Origin: Acrocarpospora pleiomorpha
GTDB taxonomy: Bacteria > Actinomycetota > Actinomycetes > Streptosporangiales > Streptosporangiaceae
Direction of reading: 5' to 3'
Length of the DNA stretch: 64,000 nt
NCBI RefSeq assembly: GCF_009687885.1
Contig: NZ_BLAF01000024.1
Location: 62,001-126,000, forward strand
In this document: piece after piece, positions 7,718-15,738 of the stretch
Position numbering within the stretch: position 1 is the stretch's first letter
Layout: each line of letters starts with the position of its first letter
The notes under the pieces: model-generated
Database searches by the model: none
What the model saw: only the letters and a program-made list of their open reading frames with translations
What the model was told of the DNA's origin: nothing
Program-made: the position numbers and the translations under genes

Positions 7718-9043
7718 CTAGACATGAACGACCCGCTTCGCCTTGTGCTCGCTGCGCGGCAGCTCGCCGTACGCGACCACCTCAACGTGAGCTCGGACAC
7801 CTAGTCGTGCGTGGATCGCCGCCGCCACTGCGCTGCCGAGATCGACGGGGGCGTCCGAGCGGGCCTCCAGCCGTACCTTGATACCGGTGAGGTAGCCGCT
7901 GACCGGGTCCTTGACCGTCTCGTCGAGCACGATCAGGTACTCCCCCGCGGCGCCCTCGGCCTGCCGCACCAGCTCCTCGACCGCGCTGGGGAACAGGTTC
8001 ACTCCCCGGACGACGAGCATGTCATCCGCTCGGCCGCGGACCCCTCCGACCAGGCGTGCGGTGGTTCGCCCGCACGCGCAGGGCGAGGAATCGCGGACCG
8101 CGACGTCGCCGGTCCACCATCGGACCAGCGGACTCGCCTCACGGTGAAGGTGGGTCAGGACGACCACCCCCGGGTCGCCGTCCGGCACCGGTTCGTCGGT
8201 GACCGGGTCGAGGATCTCGACGACGGCCGAGTGTTCGGCGAAGTGCATCCCGTCGTGCGCCGTGCACTCCCAGGCGATCGGCTGGAACTCCAGACTTCCG
8301 TACGTGTCGAACACCTCCGCGCCGTAGCCGTCCTGGATCCTTGACCGGGTGCTGGGCACGCTGCCCCCGGGCTCGCCGCCGAGCACGATCTTTCGCACCG
8401 CGCTGTCACGCAGGTCGAGCCCCATGCCGTCGGCGACCTCCAGGAGGTGGAAGACGAACGACGGTGTGGCCGGCAGGACGGTCGTGCGGTAGTGCATCAT
8501 CGTCTCGATCTGACGCTCGGAGTCGCGTGACCCCGCCGGGATGCTCGCCGCCCCGACGCGCTGGAGCCCCTGCACCGCGGCGGAGCCTCCGACGAACCAC
8601 GAGAACGTGTAGAGCACCTGGGCGACGTCCGCCGGGCGGATGCCCTGCCCGTAGTACATGCGCGCGTAGTTCTCCGTCCAGCGCTCGATGTCGCCGCCGG
8701 TCCAGAACAGCGGAGCGGGCCGCGCGGTCGTACCGGACGAGAAGTGGATCCGCTCGATGCTCTCGGGGTCGGCGGCGATCGCGGATCCCCAGGGAGGAGC
8801 CGCGGACAACGACTCGACGTAGTCGTACTTCCGGGTGAACGGCAGCTCCGCGAGGCTGTCCAGGCCGGCGACGTCCTCCGGCGACCAGTCCAGCTCGCCG
8901 AACCGGGCAGCGTAGAATGCGCTCCGCTCCGAGACGTACCTCAGCTGCGAGCGCAACCGGTCGGATTGATGGGCGACCAGCTGGTCACGGCTCCACCGCT
9001 CGGACTCGTTCCACAGCGTTGCCGAGAAGGGCGTCGCGGTCAC
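7718..9043 (-). CDS. AMP-dependent acyl-CoA ligase, phenylacetate-CoA ligase (PaaK)-like
   Basis: A 441-residue adenylate-forming ligase of the compact PaaK type. Its P-loop is HFSSGTTARPAP (~res 125). Later motifs are FDTYGSLEFQP, WWTGDVAVRDSSPC and RGRADDMLVVRGVNLFPSAVEE, with the C-terminal lysine region SEHKAKRV. A CACG cysteine pair typical of the group is present. It would activate an aromatic or other carboxylic acid to its CoA thioester. GTG 9043 overlaps the stop of the upstream acyl-CoA dehydrogenase by four bases (GTGA), indicating translational coupling. It is the last gene of the long minus-strand operon. Confidence 0.88.
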   Translation of the reverse strand: MTATPFSATLWNESERWSRDQLVAHQSDRLRSQLRYVSERSAFYAARFGELDWSPEDVAGLDSLAELPFTRKYDYVESLSAAPPWGSAIAADPESIERIHFSSGTTARPAPLFWTGGDIERWTENYARMYYGQGIRPADVAQVLYTFSWFVGGSAAVQGLQRVGAASIPAGSRDSERQIETMMHYRTTVLPATPSFVFHLLEVADGMGLDLRDSAVRKIVLGGEPGGSVPSTRSRIQDGYGAEVFDTYGSLEFQPIAWECTAHDGMHFAEHSAVVEILDPVTDEPVPDGDPGVVVLTHLHREASPLVRWWTGDVAVRDSSPCACGRTTARLVGGVRGRADDMLVVRGVNLFPSAVEELVRQAEGAAGEYLIVLDETVKDPVSGYLTGIKVRLEARSDAPVDLGSAVAAAIHARLGVRAHVEVVAYGELPRSEHKAKRVVHV

Positions 9044-10209
9044 CCCCGGGGCCCCTGCTTCTCGTCCTTGATCGCGCGGCCGATCACCAGGCGCTGGATC
9101 TCCGACGTCCCCTCGACGATCTCGAAGATGCGCTGGTCGCGGTAGAGACGTTCGACCTTGCTCGGCTTGCAGTAACCGTAGCCGCCGAAGGTCTGGACCC
9201 CGACGTTCACGGCGTGGTGCGCCACCGTGCTGCCGTAGTACTTCGCCATCGAACCGATCACCGAGGTGTCCTGGCCCGCGTCGAACATGCGGGCGGCCTC
9301 GTAGGTCATCATCCGGGCGGCCGACAGCTCCGTCGCGATCTCGGCGAGCGGGAACGAGACGCCCTGGTTGTCGATGATCGGGGAGCCGAACGTCCGCCGC
9401 TCGACGGCGTGCGAGGCAGCCTCGTCGTACGCCGCGCGTCCGATGCCGACGCACTGCGCGGCGGTACTGATCCGCCCGACGGTCAGGGTGCCGAGAGCCA
9501 GCTGGATCCCCCGACCGGGCTCACCGACACGGGCAGACGGATCGACCAGGGTGTCGAGCTTGATGTTGCTCGTCTTCGTGCCGCGAATGCCCATCTTGTC
9601 GACCCACTCGTCGATCACGACACCCTCGGACTCCTTGTCCACGACATACGCCGTGAGGCGCGCACGACCCTTGGCGTCGGTCTCGGAGCGGGCGAAGACG
9701 GTGTAGAACCGTGACTCACCGCCGTTGCCGATGAACCATTTCTCACCCCGGATCCGGATCTTGTCGCCCTCCGGGGTTGCCGTGGTCGCGACCGCCGAGG
9801 CGTCTGACCCGGCGTTGCGCTCGGTCAGTCCGAAGCTGACCGATTCGCCCTTCGTCGCGGCGGCCCGCAGGTAGGCGTCCTTCTGGTCGTCCGTGCCGGC
9901 GAGGAGGATCGGGTAGGAGCCGAGGATGTAGGCCGCGAACAGCGAGGCGGTCGTGGCGCAGCCGTGGGCGAGCTCCTCCATCACCGCGCAGGTTGTGACG
10001 AGCGGGGCCCCGGCACCGCCGAACTCCTTCGGAACGAACAATCCGGCGAGGCCGGATTCCACGAGGACCGGGATGTGTTCGTGCGGATAGCGCGCGTTCG
10101 CGTCGATCTCCTCCGCGGCCGGGCCGAAGACGCGTTCCGACAGATCGCGGGCCACCTCCCGCCAGTGCGCGGCCTCCGCGTCGAGCGTGGGCTCCCAGAT
10201 GACTGCCAT
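9040..10209 (-). CDS. Acyl-CoA dehydrogenase
   Basis: A 389-residue FAD enzyme with canonical blocks: SFGLTERNAGSDASA (flavin-side motif), WFIGNGGESRFYTVFA, QTFGGYGYCKPSKVERLYRD and the catalytic Glu in FEIVEGTSEIQRLVIGRA. It introduces an alpha-beta double bond into an acyl-CoA and passes electrons to ETF. ATG 10209 (MAVIWEPTLD) is preceded by AGGAGCAAAAC. An upstream in-frame extension to 10497 lies inside the crotonase gene and is rejected. The downstream ligase overlaps by four bases. This is one of two dehydrogenases in the operon; the second (13097-14242) is divergent in sequence and may act at another step. Confidence 0.93.
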   Translation of the reverse strand: MAVIWEPTLDAEAAHWREVARDLSERVFGPAAEEIDANARYPHEHIPVLVESGLAGLFVPKEFGGAGAPLVTTCAVMEELAHGCATTASLFAAYILGSYPILLAGTDDQKDAYLRAAATKGESVSFGLTERNAGSDASAVATTATPEGDKIRIRGEKWFIGNGGESRFYTVFARSETDAKGRARLTAYVVDKESEGVVIDEWVDKMGIRGTKTSNIKLDTLVDPSARVGEPGRGIQLALGTLTVGRISTAAQCVGIGRAAYDEAASHAVERRTFGSPIIDNQGVSFPLAEIATELSAARMMTYEAARMFDAGQDTSVIGSMAKYYGSTVAHHAVNVGVQTFGGYGYCKPSKVERLYRDQRIFEIVEGTSEIQRLVIGRAIKDEKQGPRG

Positions 10210-10238
10210 GTTTTGCTCCTTTTGTTTGTGCTGCGTCG

Positions 10239-11015
10239 TCACTTGCGCGCCAGGCGCGCCCTGACGTCGCGGACCCGGTCCGCGAACTCCGTGCGTGCGA
10301 TGAGTGGCACCTGCTCCTCGAGTGCGGCCGCCAGCGCTGCACGGAGCGCCGTCTCGACATCCCCACCGCAGACCAGGCGCTTGACAGCCTGGACCGCGTC
10401 GGCGTCGTGTGCCGCGATGGACCGCACCACCCGGCCGACCTCGGCATCCAGCTGCTCCTCCGGTACGAGGCGCTGGAACACGCCGCGCTGAAGGCACTCG
10501 CTCGCGGTCAGCCGGCGGGCGGTCAGCAGCATGTCGAGCGCGTCGCCGCGACCGACGATCGCCGGCAGGGTGTGCGCGCCGCCGAGTGCGGAGATCGTGC
10601 CGATCCGGATCCAGCTCTCCTCGATCCAGGCGCGGTCGGAGGCGACCCGGATGTCACACGCCAGAGCCAGGTCAGCGCCGGCGCCCAGCGCCGGCCCCTG
10701 GAGTCGCGCGACGACCGGGACCGGCGAGGTGGCGATCGCCAGGATCATGCCCTGGAAACCGTCGTAGACGTACGTGCGTACCGCCTCCGCTTGCTCCGGC
10801 GCCCCCAGCCCTTCGAGCATGGCCAGGTCAGCACCCGCGCAGAACACGGGACCCGTGGAGCGCAGCACGATGCAGCGCGCGTGCCCCGCGCCGCGCACCG
10901 TCTCGGCCACGGCCCTGGCCAACTCAAGGTTCAGGCCGTTGCCGGCGCCGGGGCGATCGAGCGTGATCGTGACGACACCGTCGCCGCGGACGACGGTCAG
11001 ATCCCGCGCGCTCAT
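10239..11015 (-). CDS. Crotonase-fold protein with altered catalytic glutamates
   Basis: A 258-residue enoyl-CoA hydratase/isomerase-family protein with the oxyanion-hole segments FCAGADLAML and PALGAGADLALACD. Aligned by eye to rat crotonase, Glu144 corresponds to Asp115 (GAGADL) and Glu164 to Trp135 (ESWIRIG). Simple hydratase chemistry is therefore unlikely; isomerase, hydrolase or decarboxylase reactions are known in the superfamily. The start ATG at 11013-11015 overlaps the MaoC stop by four bases (ATGA). It is the third gene from the end of the operon. Confidence 0.85.
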   Translation of the reverse strand: MSARDLTVVRGDGVVTITLDRPGAGNGLNLELARAVAETVRGAGHARCIVLRSTGPVFCAGADLAMLEGLGAPEQAEAVRTYVYDGFQGMILAIATSPVPVVARLQGPALGAGADLALACDIRVASDRAWIEESWIRIGTISALGGAHTLPAIVGRGDALDMLLTARRLTASECLQRGVFQRLVPEEQLDAEVGRVVRSIAAHDADAVQAVKRLVCGGDVETALRAALAAALEEQVPLIARTEFADRVRDVRARLARK

Positions 11016-11479
11016 GCCAGGATCACCGCCTCGGGCGAGACCCGGATCATCGAGTCGAGCCGGCCCTCGGAAACGACGTCGTCATGCTGGTCGAGCAGGG
11101 TGAAATGACGCTCGACCACGCCTTGCGTCCCCGAGCTGGTCAGGCGCAGACCGACGATCTCGAGCCGTCCGCGAATCGTGTCCCCGATGAAGAACGCCTT
11201 CTTGTACTGCCAGTCCTTGATGCCGAGGGCGGCAACGGCGGAGCCGGTGAAGAGCCCGCTGCGGTCGAGGAAACCGGTGAGCATCACGACACCGAGCAAC
11301 CCGTAGACGACCCGGGTTCCGAAGTGGCTGGAGGCTGCGAAGGTCTCGTCGGTGTGGATCGGGTTCCAGTCCCCGGACAGCATCGCGAAACTGACCAGGT
11401 CGGTCTCGGTGACCGTCCGACCGGGCAGGTCCCACCGCTGACCGACCTCGAGGTCGTCGAAGTAGAGCGGCAGCCTCAT
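11012..11479 (-). CDS. MaoC-like hot-dog acyl-CoA dehydratase
   Basis: A 155-residue single hot-dog protein with the hydratase-2 motif GDWNPIHTDETFA (Asp and His as catalytic pair) near residue 37, followed by FGTRVVYGLLGVVM. It would hydrate trans-2-enoyl-CoA to the (R)-3-hydroxy product, or work as one half of a heteromeric hydratase. It overlaps both neighbours by four bases, so translation is coupled with the two crotonase-fold genes. Confidence 0.88.
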   Translation of the reverse strand: MRLPLYFDDLEVGQRWDLPGRTVTETDLVSFAMLSGDWNPIHTDETFAASSHFGTRVVYGLLGVVMLTGFLDRSGLFTGSAVAALGIKDWQYKKAFFIGDTIRGRLEIVGLRLTSSGTQGVVERHFTLLDQHDDVVSEGRLDSMIRVSPEAVILA

Positions 11480-12249
11480 CGCCCGGTCCAGACGGGAGCG
11501 CGCTTCTCGGCGAAGGCCCGGATGCCTTCCTCCCGGTCCGCCGACGTCAGGGCCACCTCCGCGATCGGCAGCTGGAGCTGCCAGGCCTCCGACTCGGTCC
11601 AGTCGGTGGAGGCCAGCATGATCTGTTTGGTGGCCGCGAGGGCCGTGGGGCCGTTGCGGAGCAGCCCTTGAAGCATCGCCAGCGCCTCGGTCACCGCTTG
11701 GCCCGGCTCGACCAGCCGGTTGACCAGGCCGTGTTCGGCGAAGAATTCGGCCGGACGGAGCTCACCGGAGAGCGCCAGTTCCATCGCCAGGTGGTACGGG
11801 ATCCGTCGGGGAAGTCGGAAGAGTCCGCCACCAACGGCCACCACGTTGTGGCGCACCTCCGGCAGACCCATCCGCGCGTCCCGCGCGGCGACGACGAGAT
11901 CACACGCGAGGCAGAGCTCGAGTCCACCGCCGACGGCAATGCCCTCAACCGCTGCGACCAATGGTTTGCGCGGAGGCCGCCGCATCACCCCGAACCCACC
12001 GCGAGCCGGTAGATCGACGTGTGAGTCCTCGCGCAGCGCCTTGAGATCGGCTCCGGCCGAGAAGGCTCCGCCGGCTCCGGTGATGACGGCTCCGAAGATG
12101 CCGGGATCGGAGTCGACGACGTCCATCGCCTCATTGATCAAGTAGGCGGTGCCGCTGTCGACCGCGTTCTTCACGTGCGGTCGGTTGATCGTCACCAGGA
12201 GGATCGGGCCCTGCCGCTCGGTGCGGACCGATGATGGATCGTGGGACAT
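11476..12249 (-). CDS. Enoyl-CoA hydratase (crotonase)
   Basis: A 257-residue crotonase with both catalytic glutamates visible: GGGLELCLACD (equivalent to Glu144) and MGLPEVRHN (equivalent to Glu164). Oxyanion-hole residues are in FSAGADLKALRE. It hydrates an enoyl-CoA to 3-hydroxyacyl-CoA in beta-oxidation. It lies 12 bases after the SDR gene and is coupled to MaoC by an ATGA overlap. Having one canonical and one non-canonical crotonase together suggests distinct reactions. Confidence 0.92.
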   Translation of the reverse strand: MSHDPSSVRTERQGPILLVTINRPHVKNAVDSGTAYLINEAMDVVDSDPGIFGAVITGAGGAFSAGADLKALREDSHVDLPARGGFGVMRRPPRKPLVAAVEGIAVGGGLELCLACDLVVAARDARMGLPEVRHNVVAVGGGLFRLPRRIPYHLAMELALSGELRPAEFFAEHGLVNRLVEPGQAVTEALAMLQGLLRNGPTALAATKQIMLASTDWTESEAWQLQLPIAEVALTSADREEGIRAFAEKRAPVWTGR

Positions 12250-12261
12250 GAAAGGGGCTCC

Positions 12262-13047
12262 TCAGAGAGCGAACGTGAATCCGCCGTTGACGGGATAGGT
12301 CTGGCCGGTGATCCAGCTGCTCGCGTCGGAGGCGAGGAACAGCACCATGTTCGCGATGTCGTTCGGCTGGCCCGGCCTGCGGATGACGTAGCGCTCCATG
12401 ATCTTCTTGAGGCGTTTGCCATCGGCGAGTTGATCCGCGATGGCCGGCGTCTCGGTCGCTGCGATCGCCACGCAGTTGGCGGTGATCTCGTGGCGACCGA
12501 GCGTGCGCGCCATCGCCCGGGTGAGCCCGGCGGCACCGGCCTTGGCGGCCGAGTAGGCCTCCAGGCCCGCATCCCCGTAACGTCCCGCCTCGGAGATGAT
12601 GGTGATGATCCGGCCCTGCCGGCGTTCGATCATGCTCGGGATCACGGACGCCGCGCAGTTCATGACGCCGTACAGATTGACGTTGAAGAAGGTGTTCCAG
12701 ACATCGGGCCCGGTTTCCCAGAAGGGCGCCAGCGCATCGGGGCTAGGCGTAGCTCCCGCGTTGCCGGCGTTGTTGACCAGGATGTCGATCGGGCCGAACT
12801 GCTCAACGGCCTGCTTTGACATCGCCATCACGCCGGCATGGTCGCTCACGTCCGCCTGCACAGCGCAGGCGGATCCACCGAGGTCCTGGATCTCCGCCGC
12901 GACCGCCGCGGCGCGATCGAGCACGTAGTCGTTGACCACGACACCGGCGCCGTGCTCCGCGAAGTGCAGCGCGATCTGGCGGCCGACCCCCTGGCCGGCA
13001 CCGGTAACCAGTCCGACCTTTCCGGTCAGGCTGAGGATGTCACTCAT
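12262..13047 (-). CDS. Short-chain dehydrogenase/reductase
   Basis: A 261-residue classical SDR: cofactor motif VTGAGQGVGRQIALHF, NNAG at about residue 91, and a YSAAK catalytic pair with the serine in TIISEAG. ATG 13047 (MSDILSLTGKVG) has AGGACATCTCCA upstream; the longer in-frame extension to 13263 runs into the preceding gene and is rejected. It probably oxidises the 3-hydroxyacyl-CoA formed by the adjacent hydratases. The C-terminal GG-rich tail (TYPVNGGFTFAL) is typical of the FabG-like group. Confidence 0.9.
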   Translation of the reverse strand: MSDILSLTGKVGLVTGAGQGVGRQIALHFAEHGAGVVVNDYVLDRAAAVAAEIQDLGGSACAVQADVSDHAGVMAMSKQAVEQFGPIDILVNNAGNAGATPSPDALAPFWETGPDVWNTFFNVNLYGVMNCAASVIPSMIERRQGRIITIISEAGRYGDAGLEAYSAAKAGAAGLTRAMARTLGRHEITANCVAIAATETPAIADQLADGKRLKKIMERYVIRRPGQPNDIANMVLFLASDASSWITGQTYPVNGGFTFAL

Positions 13048-13096
13048 TGGAGATGTCCTGTCTGATGTCTGGAGGTGGAGGGCGTCGCAGGCCGCA

Positions 13097-14242
13097 TCAG
13101 CGCAGCAGCCGCGGCACCAGGACCTGGTGGCGTTGCACCTCGGTCGGGCCTTCGTAGATCCGGGCCAGGCGTTGCAGTCCGTTCCAGTGCGCCAGCGGGT
13201 GGTCCAGGGACGCGCCGGCGGCACCGAGCACCTGGATCGCGCGGTCGATGACTCGTCCGGCAACCTCGGTTCCGAGCATCTTCACGACGCCGGACTCGAC
13301 TCGGACGTCGTTGCCCAGGTCCGCGCGCGATGCGGCGTTGTAGAGGACGAGTCGGGCCTGGTGGATCTCGATCCAGGAGTCGGCGATCGCGGTCTGGACG
13401 GCCTGCTTGTCGCTGAGCCGGGAGCCGAAGGCCTCCCGGGTCCGAGCGTGCTCGATCATCATCTCGCAGGCCCGGCTCGCGATGCCGAGAGACGAAGCGC
13501 CCACGCCGAGTCGCGCCGAGGTCAGGAGCGCCTGGGCGCCGGCGAACCCCGAACCCTCGGCGCCGACGACGTTTTCCCGGGGAACCGGGCAGTCGTCAAG
13601 GAAGATCTCGTGCGTCACGAACCCGCCGAGCATCTCGATCCGCCGTCCGATGGTGAGGCCGGGCGTGTCGCGATCGACGATGAACAGCGAGAACCCTCCG
13701 CGCTGGCGGAGGTCGCGGTCGGTGACGGCAACGACCAGCACGTGGTCGGCGTTCGCGACCTCGGAGATGAACACCTTGTTGCCGTTCAGCACCCAGGTGT
13801 CGTCGACCCGCACGGCCGTGGTCCGGATGCTGCGTCCCGGATCGGAGCCGCCGCCCGGCTCGGTCTGCGCGAAGCAGAACTCGATCTCGCCCCTCATCAG
13901 CGGGAAGAGGAACCGTTCCCGCTGCTCCGGCGGTGCCGTCACGAAGACCTGATCGAACGGACTGCCGGGGAAGCGCAGCGGCACCAGAGGTCTCGCCGCC
14001 TCCTCCGTCGCCACCGCCCGCTCCAGCGCGGTCATTCCCGCGCCGCCGAGCGCCGCGGGCACGGCGATCCCGGCCAGTCCGGCCGCTCTCGCCGCGTCCT
14101 GGCCCGGTACGAGATCACCGGCTTGGACGCGTTCGCCACGCAGGACCTTTTCCTCGAGCGGCCGGTGGTGAACGTCGGCGATCCGACGTACCAGCTCGCG
14201 GAGCGCTTGGTGTTCCGGCGCGAGGTCGATGGGATCGAACAC
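13097..14242 (-). CDS. Acyl-CoA dehydrogenase (second in operon)
   Basis: A 381-residue acyl-CoA dehydrogenase with FCFAQTEPGGGSDPGRS (FAD-side), VFISEVANADHVLVVA and catalytic Glu in RIYEGPTEVQRHQVL. ATG 14242 directly follows the stop of the thiolase-fold gene with no gap. Its sequence is clearly unlike the other dehydrogenase in the operon. It carries the arginine-rich IHQARLVLYNAASRADL segment typical of short- or medium-chain forms. Expected role: FAD-dependent desaturation of a CoA ester, with electrons passed to ETF. Confidence 0.92.
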   Translation of the reverse strand: MFDPIDLAPEHQALRELVRRIADVHHRPLEEKVLRGERVQAGDLVPGQDAARAAGLAGIAVPAALGGAGMTALERAVATEEAARPLVPLRFPGSPFDQVFVTAPPEQRERFLFPLMRGEIEFCFAQTEPGGGSDPGRSIRTTAVRVDDTWVLNGNKVFISEVANADHVLVVAVTDRDLRQRGGFSLFIVDRDTPGLTIGRRIEMLGGFVTHEIFLDDCPVPRENVVGAEGSGFAGAQALLTSARLGVGASSLGIASRACEMMIEHARTREAFGSRLSDKQAVQTAIADSWIEIHQARLVLYNAASRADLGNDVRVESGVVKMLGTEVAGRVIDRAIQVLGAAGASLDHPLAHWNGLQRLARIYEGPTEVQRHQVLVPRLLR

Positions 14243-15400
14243 TCAGTGCCTTCCTTCCGGCGCTTCGAGAACATGGGCGACACAGACAGCACCCAGGCCG
14301 ACCATGTGGGCGAGGCCCCAGCGCGCTTCCGGTTGTTGCCGGGCTCCGGCCTCCCCGCGCAGCTGGCGGGTGATCTCGACGACCTGGCCGACCCCGGTCG
14401 GACCGGTCGGGTGCCCCATGGCGATCAGTCCCCCGGACGCGCTGACCGCGGTGCGGCCGCCGATGTCGAACGCGCCCGCGGCGATCTCTGCCGCGGCGTC
14501 GCCCTCGGCGCACAGGCCCATGGCCTCGACGTACTGGAGCTCTTCGATGGTGAAGGCGTCGTGGAGCTCGACCAGATCGAGGTCTTCCGGCCGGATGTCG
14601 GCTTCGGCCATCGCTTGGCGCGTCGTACGCCGGGTGAGCTCCGCGTCGAAGCTCCTGGCGCCGTAGAGCTCCTCGCTGAACTGGGCGGACGATGCGACCC
14701 GCACGCATCTGGATCGGTCGAGTCCGCATCGCTCGATGGCGTCCTCAGAGACGAGGATGGCGGCCGCTGCTCCCTCGCCGATCGGGCAGCACTGGAGCCG
14801 CGTGAGCACTCCGGCGATGGGGGCGTCAGCCATCACCTCCTCGAGCGTCCGTACCTTCTGACGCTGGGCGTACGGGTTCAAGGCGCCGTTGCGGTGGTTC
14901 TTCACCGCCACAGCTGCCAGTTGCGCCGGCGTCGCACCGTAGGTGTCGATGTACTCGGAGGCCAGCAGCGCGAAGTGCGCGGGCGGCGGGATTCGGTGAT
15001 CAGCGAGCCCGCTGACACCGGTGCGGCTGGCCGAGTTCAGCAGTTGGAAGCCCTTATCGACGCCGAGCGCGAGACTCGCATCTGATAACCCCGAGGCGAC
15101 CGTGATCGCGGCGAGACGCACCGCGCTGGAACCGGAGGCGGAAGCGTTCTCGATCTGCGTCATGGGGATGCCCGTGACCCCGAGGTGTTTGAGGATGGGC
15201 CGCGAGACGGCCATGCCACTCGTGGCTGTCCCCGTGTAGACGTGGTCGATGTCGGGCCAGGTCAGCCGAGCGTCGTCCAGCGCGGCGCGCACCGCCGTCA
15301 GGCCGAGCTGGACGAACGACGTGTCGCCGATCCGCTGGTAACGGTGCAGTCCGATGCCGACCACGTACACCGGGCGAAGATCCTGAAGCGTCTTGATCAC
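14243..15400 (-). CDS. Thiolase-superfamily protein lacking the nucleophilic Cys (lipid-transfer/Ltp2-like)
   Basis: A 385-residue SCP2-thiolase-like protein starting at GTG 15400, coupled (GTGA overlap) to the DUF35 gene. The usual N-N-C-A-T-G-S nucleophile loop reads ENASASGSSAV, placing Ser87 at the catalytic Cys position. The C-terminal NPSGG..GHP block is present as SASGGLIAMGHPTGPTG, and HDAFTIEELQYVEAM matches the HDxF block. Loss of Cys plus a DUF35 partner is the pattern of Ltp2-ChsH2(DUF35), a steroid side-chain retro-aldolase built on a thiolase fold. An aldolase-type or other C-C cleaving role is therefore likely; thiolysis is not. This is inference from motifs. Confidence 0.88.
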   Translation of the reverse strand: MIKTLQDLRPVYVVGIGLHRYQRIGDTSFVQLGLTAVRAALDDARLTWPDIDHVYTGTATSGMAVSRPILKHLGVTGIPMTQIENASASGSSAVRLAAITVASGLSDASLALGVDKGFQLLNSASRTGVSGLADHRIPPPAHFALLASEYIDTYGATPAQLAAVAVKNHRNGALNPYAQRQKVRTLEEVMADAPIAGVLTRLQCCPIGEGAAAAILVSEDAIERCGLDRSRCVRVASSAQFSEELYGARSFDAELTRRTTRQAMAEADIRPEDLDLVELHDAFTIEELQYVEAMGLCAEGDAAAEIAAGAFDIGGRTAVSASGGLIAMGHPTGPTGVGQVVEITRQLRGEAGARQQPEARWGLAHMVGLGAVCVAHVLEAPEGRH

Positions 15401-15738
15401 GAGCCGTTCTCCTGGACGAAGCGCAGTTCGCCGCCGGAGACGACGCCGATCACGGCGCAACCACGGGGAACCGGCGTGGTGTCGAGCATCGTCACCCGCA
15501 GGACCGGACCGCTGTCGAGTCGCACCGCACTGACGACGAACGGTGCGGTGATGTCGGTGCCGCCGTACAGGTTCACCTCTGCGGACGAAACGACAATCCC
15601 GCGGGCGGGCACACGTTCCACTCCGAGTGCCGCGCCGTGCGCCCCGCACCGCCGGCACCCGAACTCTTGGGCCGGGTGATCGAGGAATCCGCAGCTTCCG
15701 CAGGCCGCGACCTCGAGCTCGGGCGGCGCTTCCGTCAT
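15397..15738 (-). CDS. DUF35 Zn-ribbon/OB-fold CoA-binding partner protein
   Basis: A 113-residue protein with an N-terminal rubredoxin-like zinc ribbon (CGSCGFLDHPAQEFGCRRCG, two CxxC pairs) followed by a C-terminal OB-fold (PFVVSAVRLDSGPVLRVTML). Proteins of this family bind thiolase-fold partners and help position the acyl-CoA. It is coupled by four-base overlaps to both the LivM gene upstream and the thiolase-fold gene downstream, supporting a complex with the latter. Confidence 0.88.
   Translation of the reverse strand: MTEAPPELEVAACGSCGFLDHPAQEFGCRRCGAHGAALGVERVPARGIVVSSAEVNLYGGTDITAPFVVSAVRLDSGPVLRVTMLDTTPVPRGCAVIGVVSGGELRFVQENGS

Noticed and set aside
12932-15085. 717-residue plus-strand ORF opposite the acyl-CoA dehydrogenase and thiolase genes
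   Set aside because: It is antisense to two well-supported genes, rich in Arg/Asp/His, with no domain and no SD; an artefact of GC-rich codon structure.
14243-15400. Ordinary acetyl-CoA acetyltransferase
   Set aside because: The nucleophile position is Ser in an ENASASG loop, so standard thiolase function is not supported.
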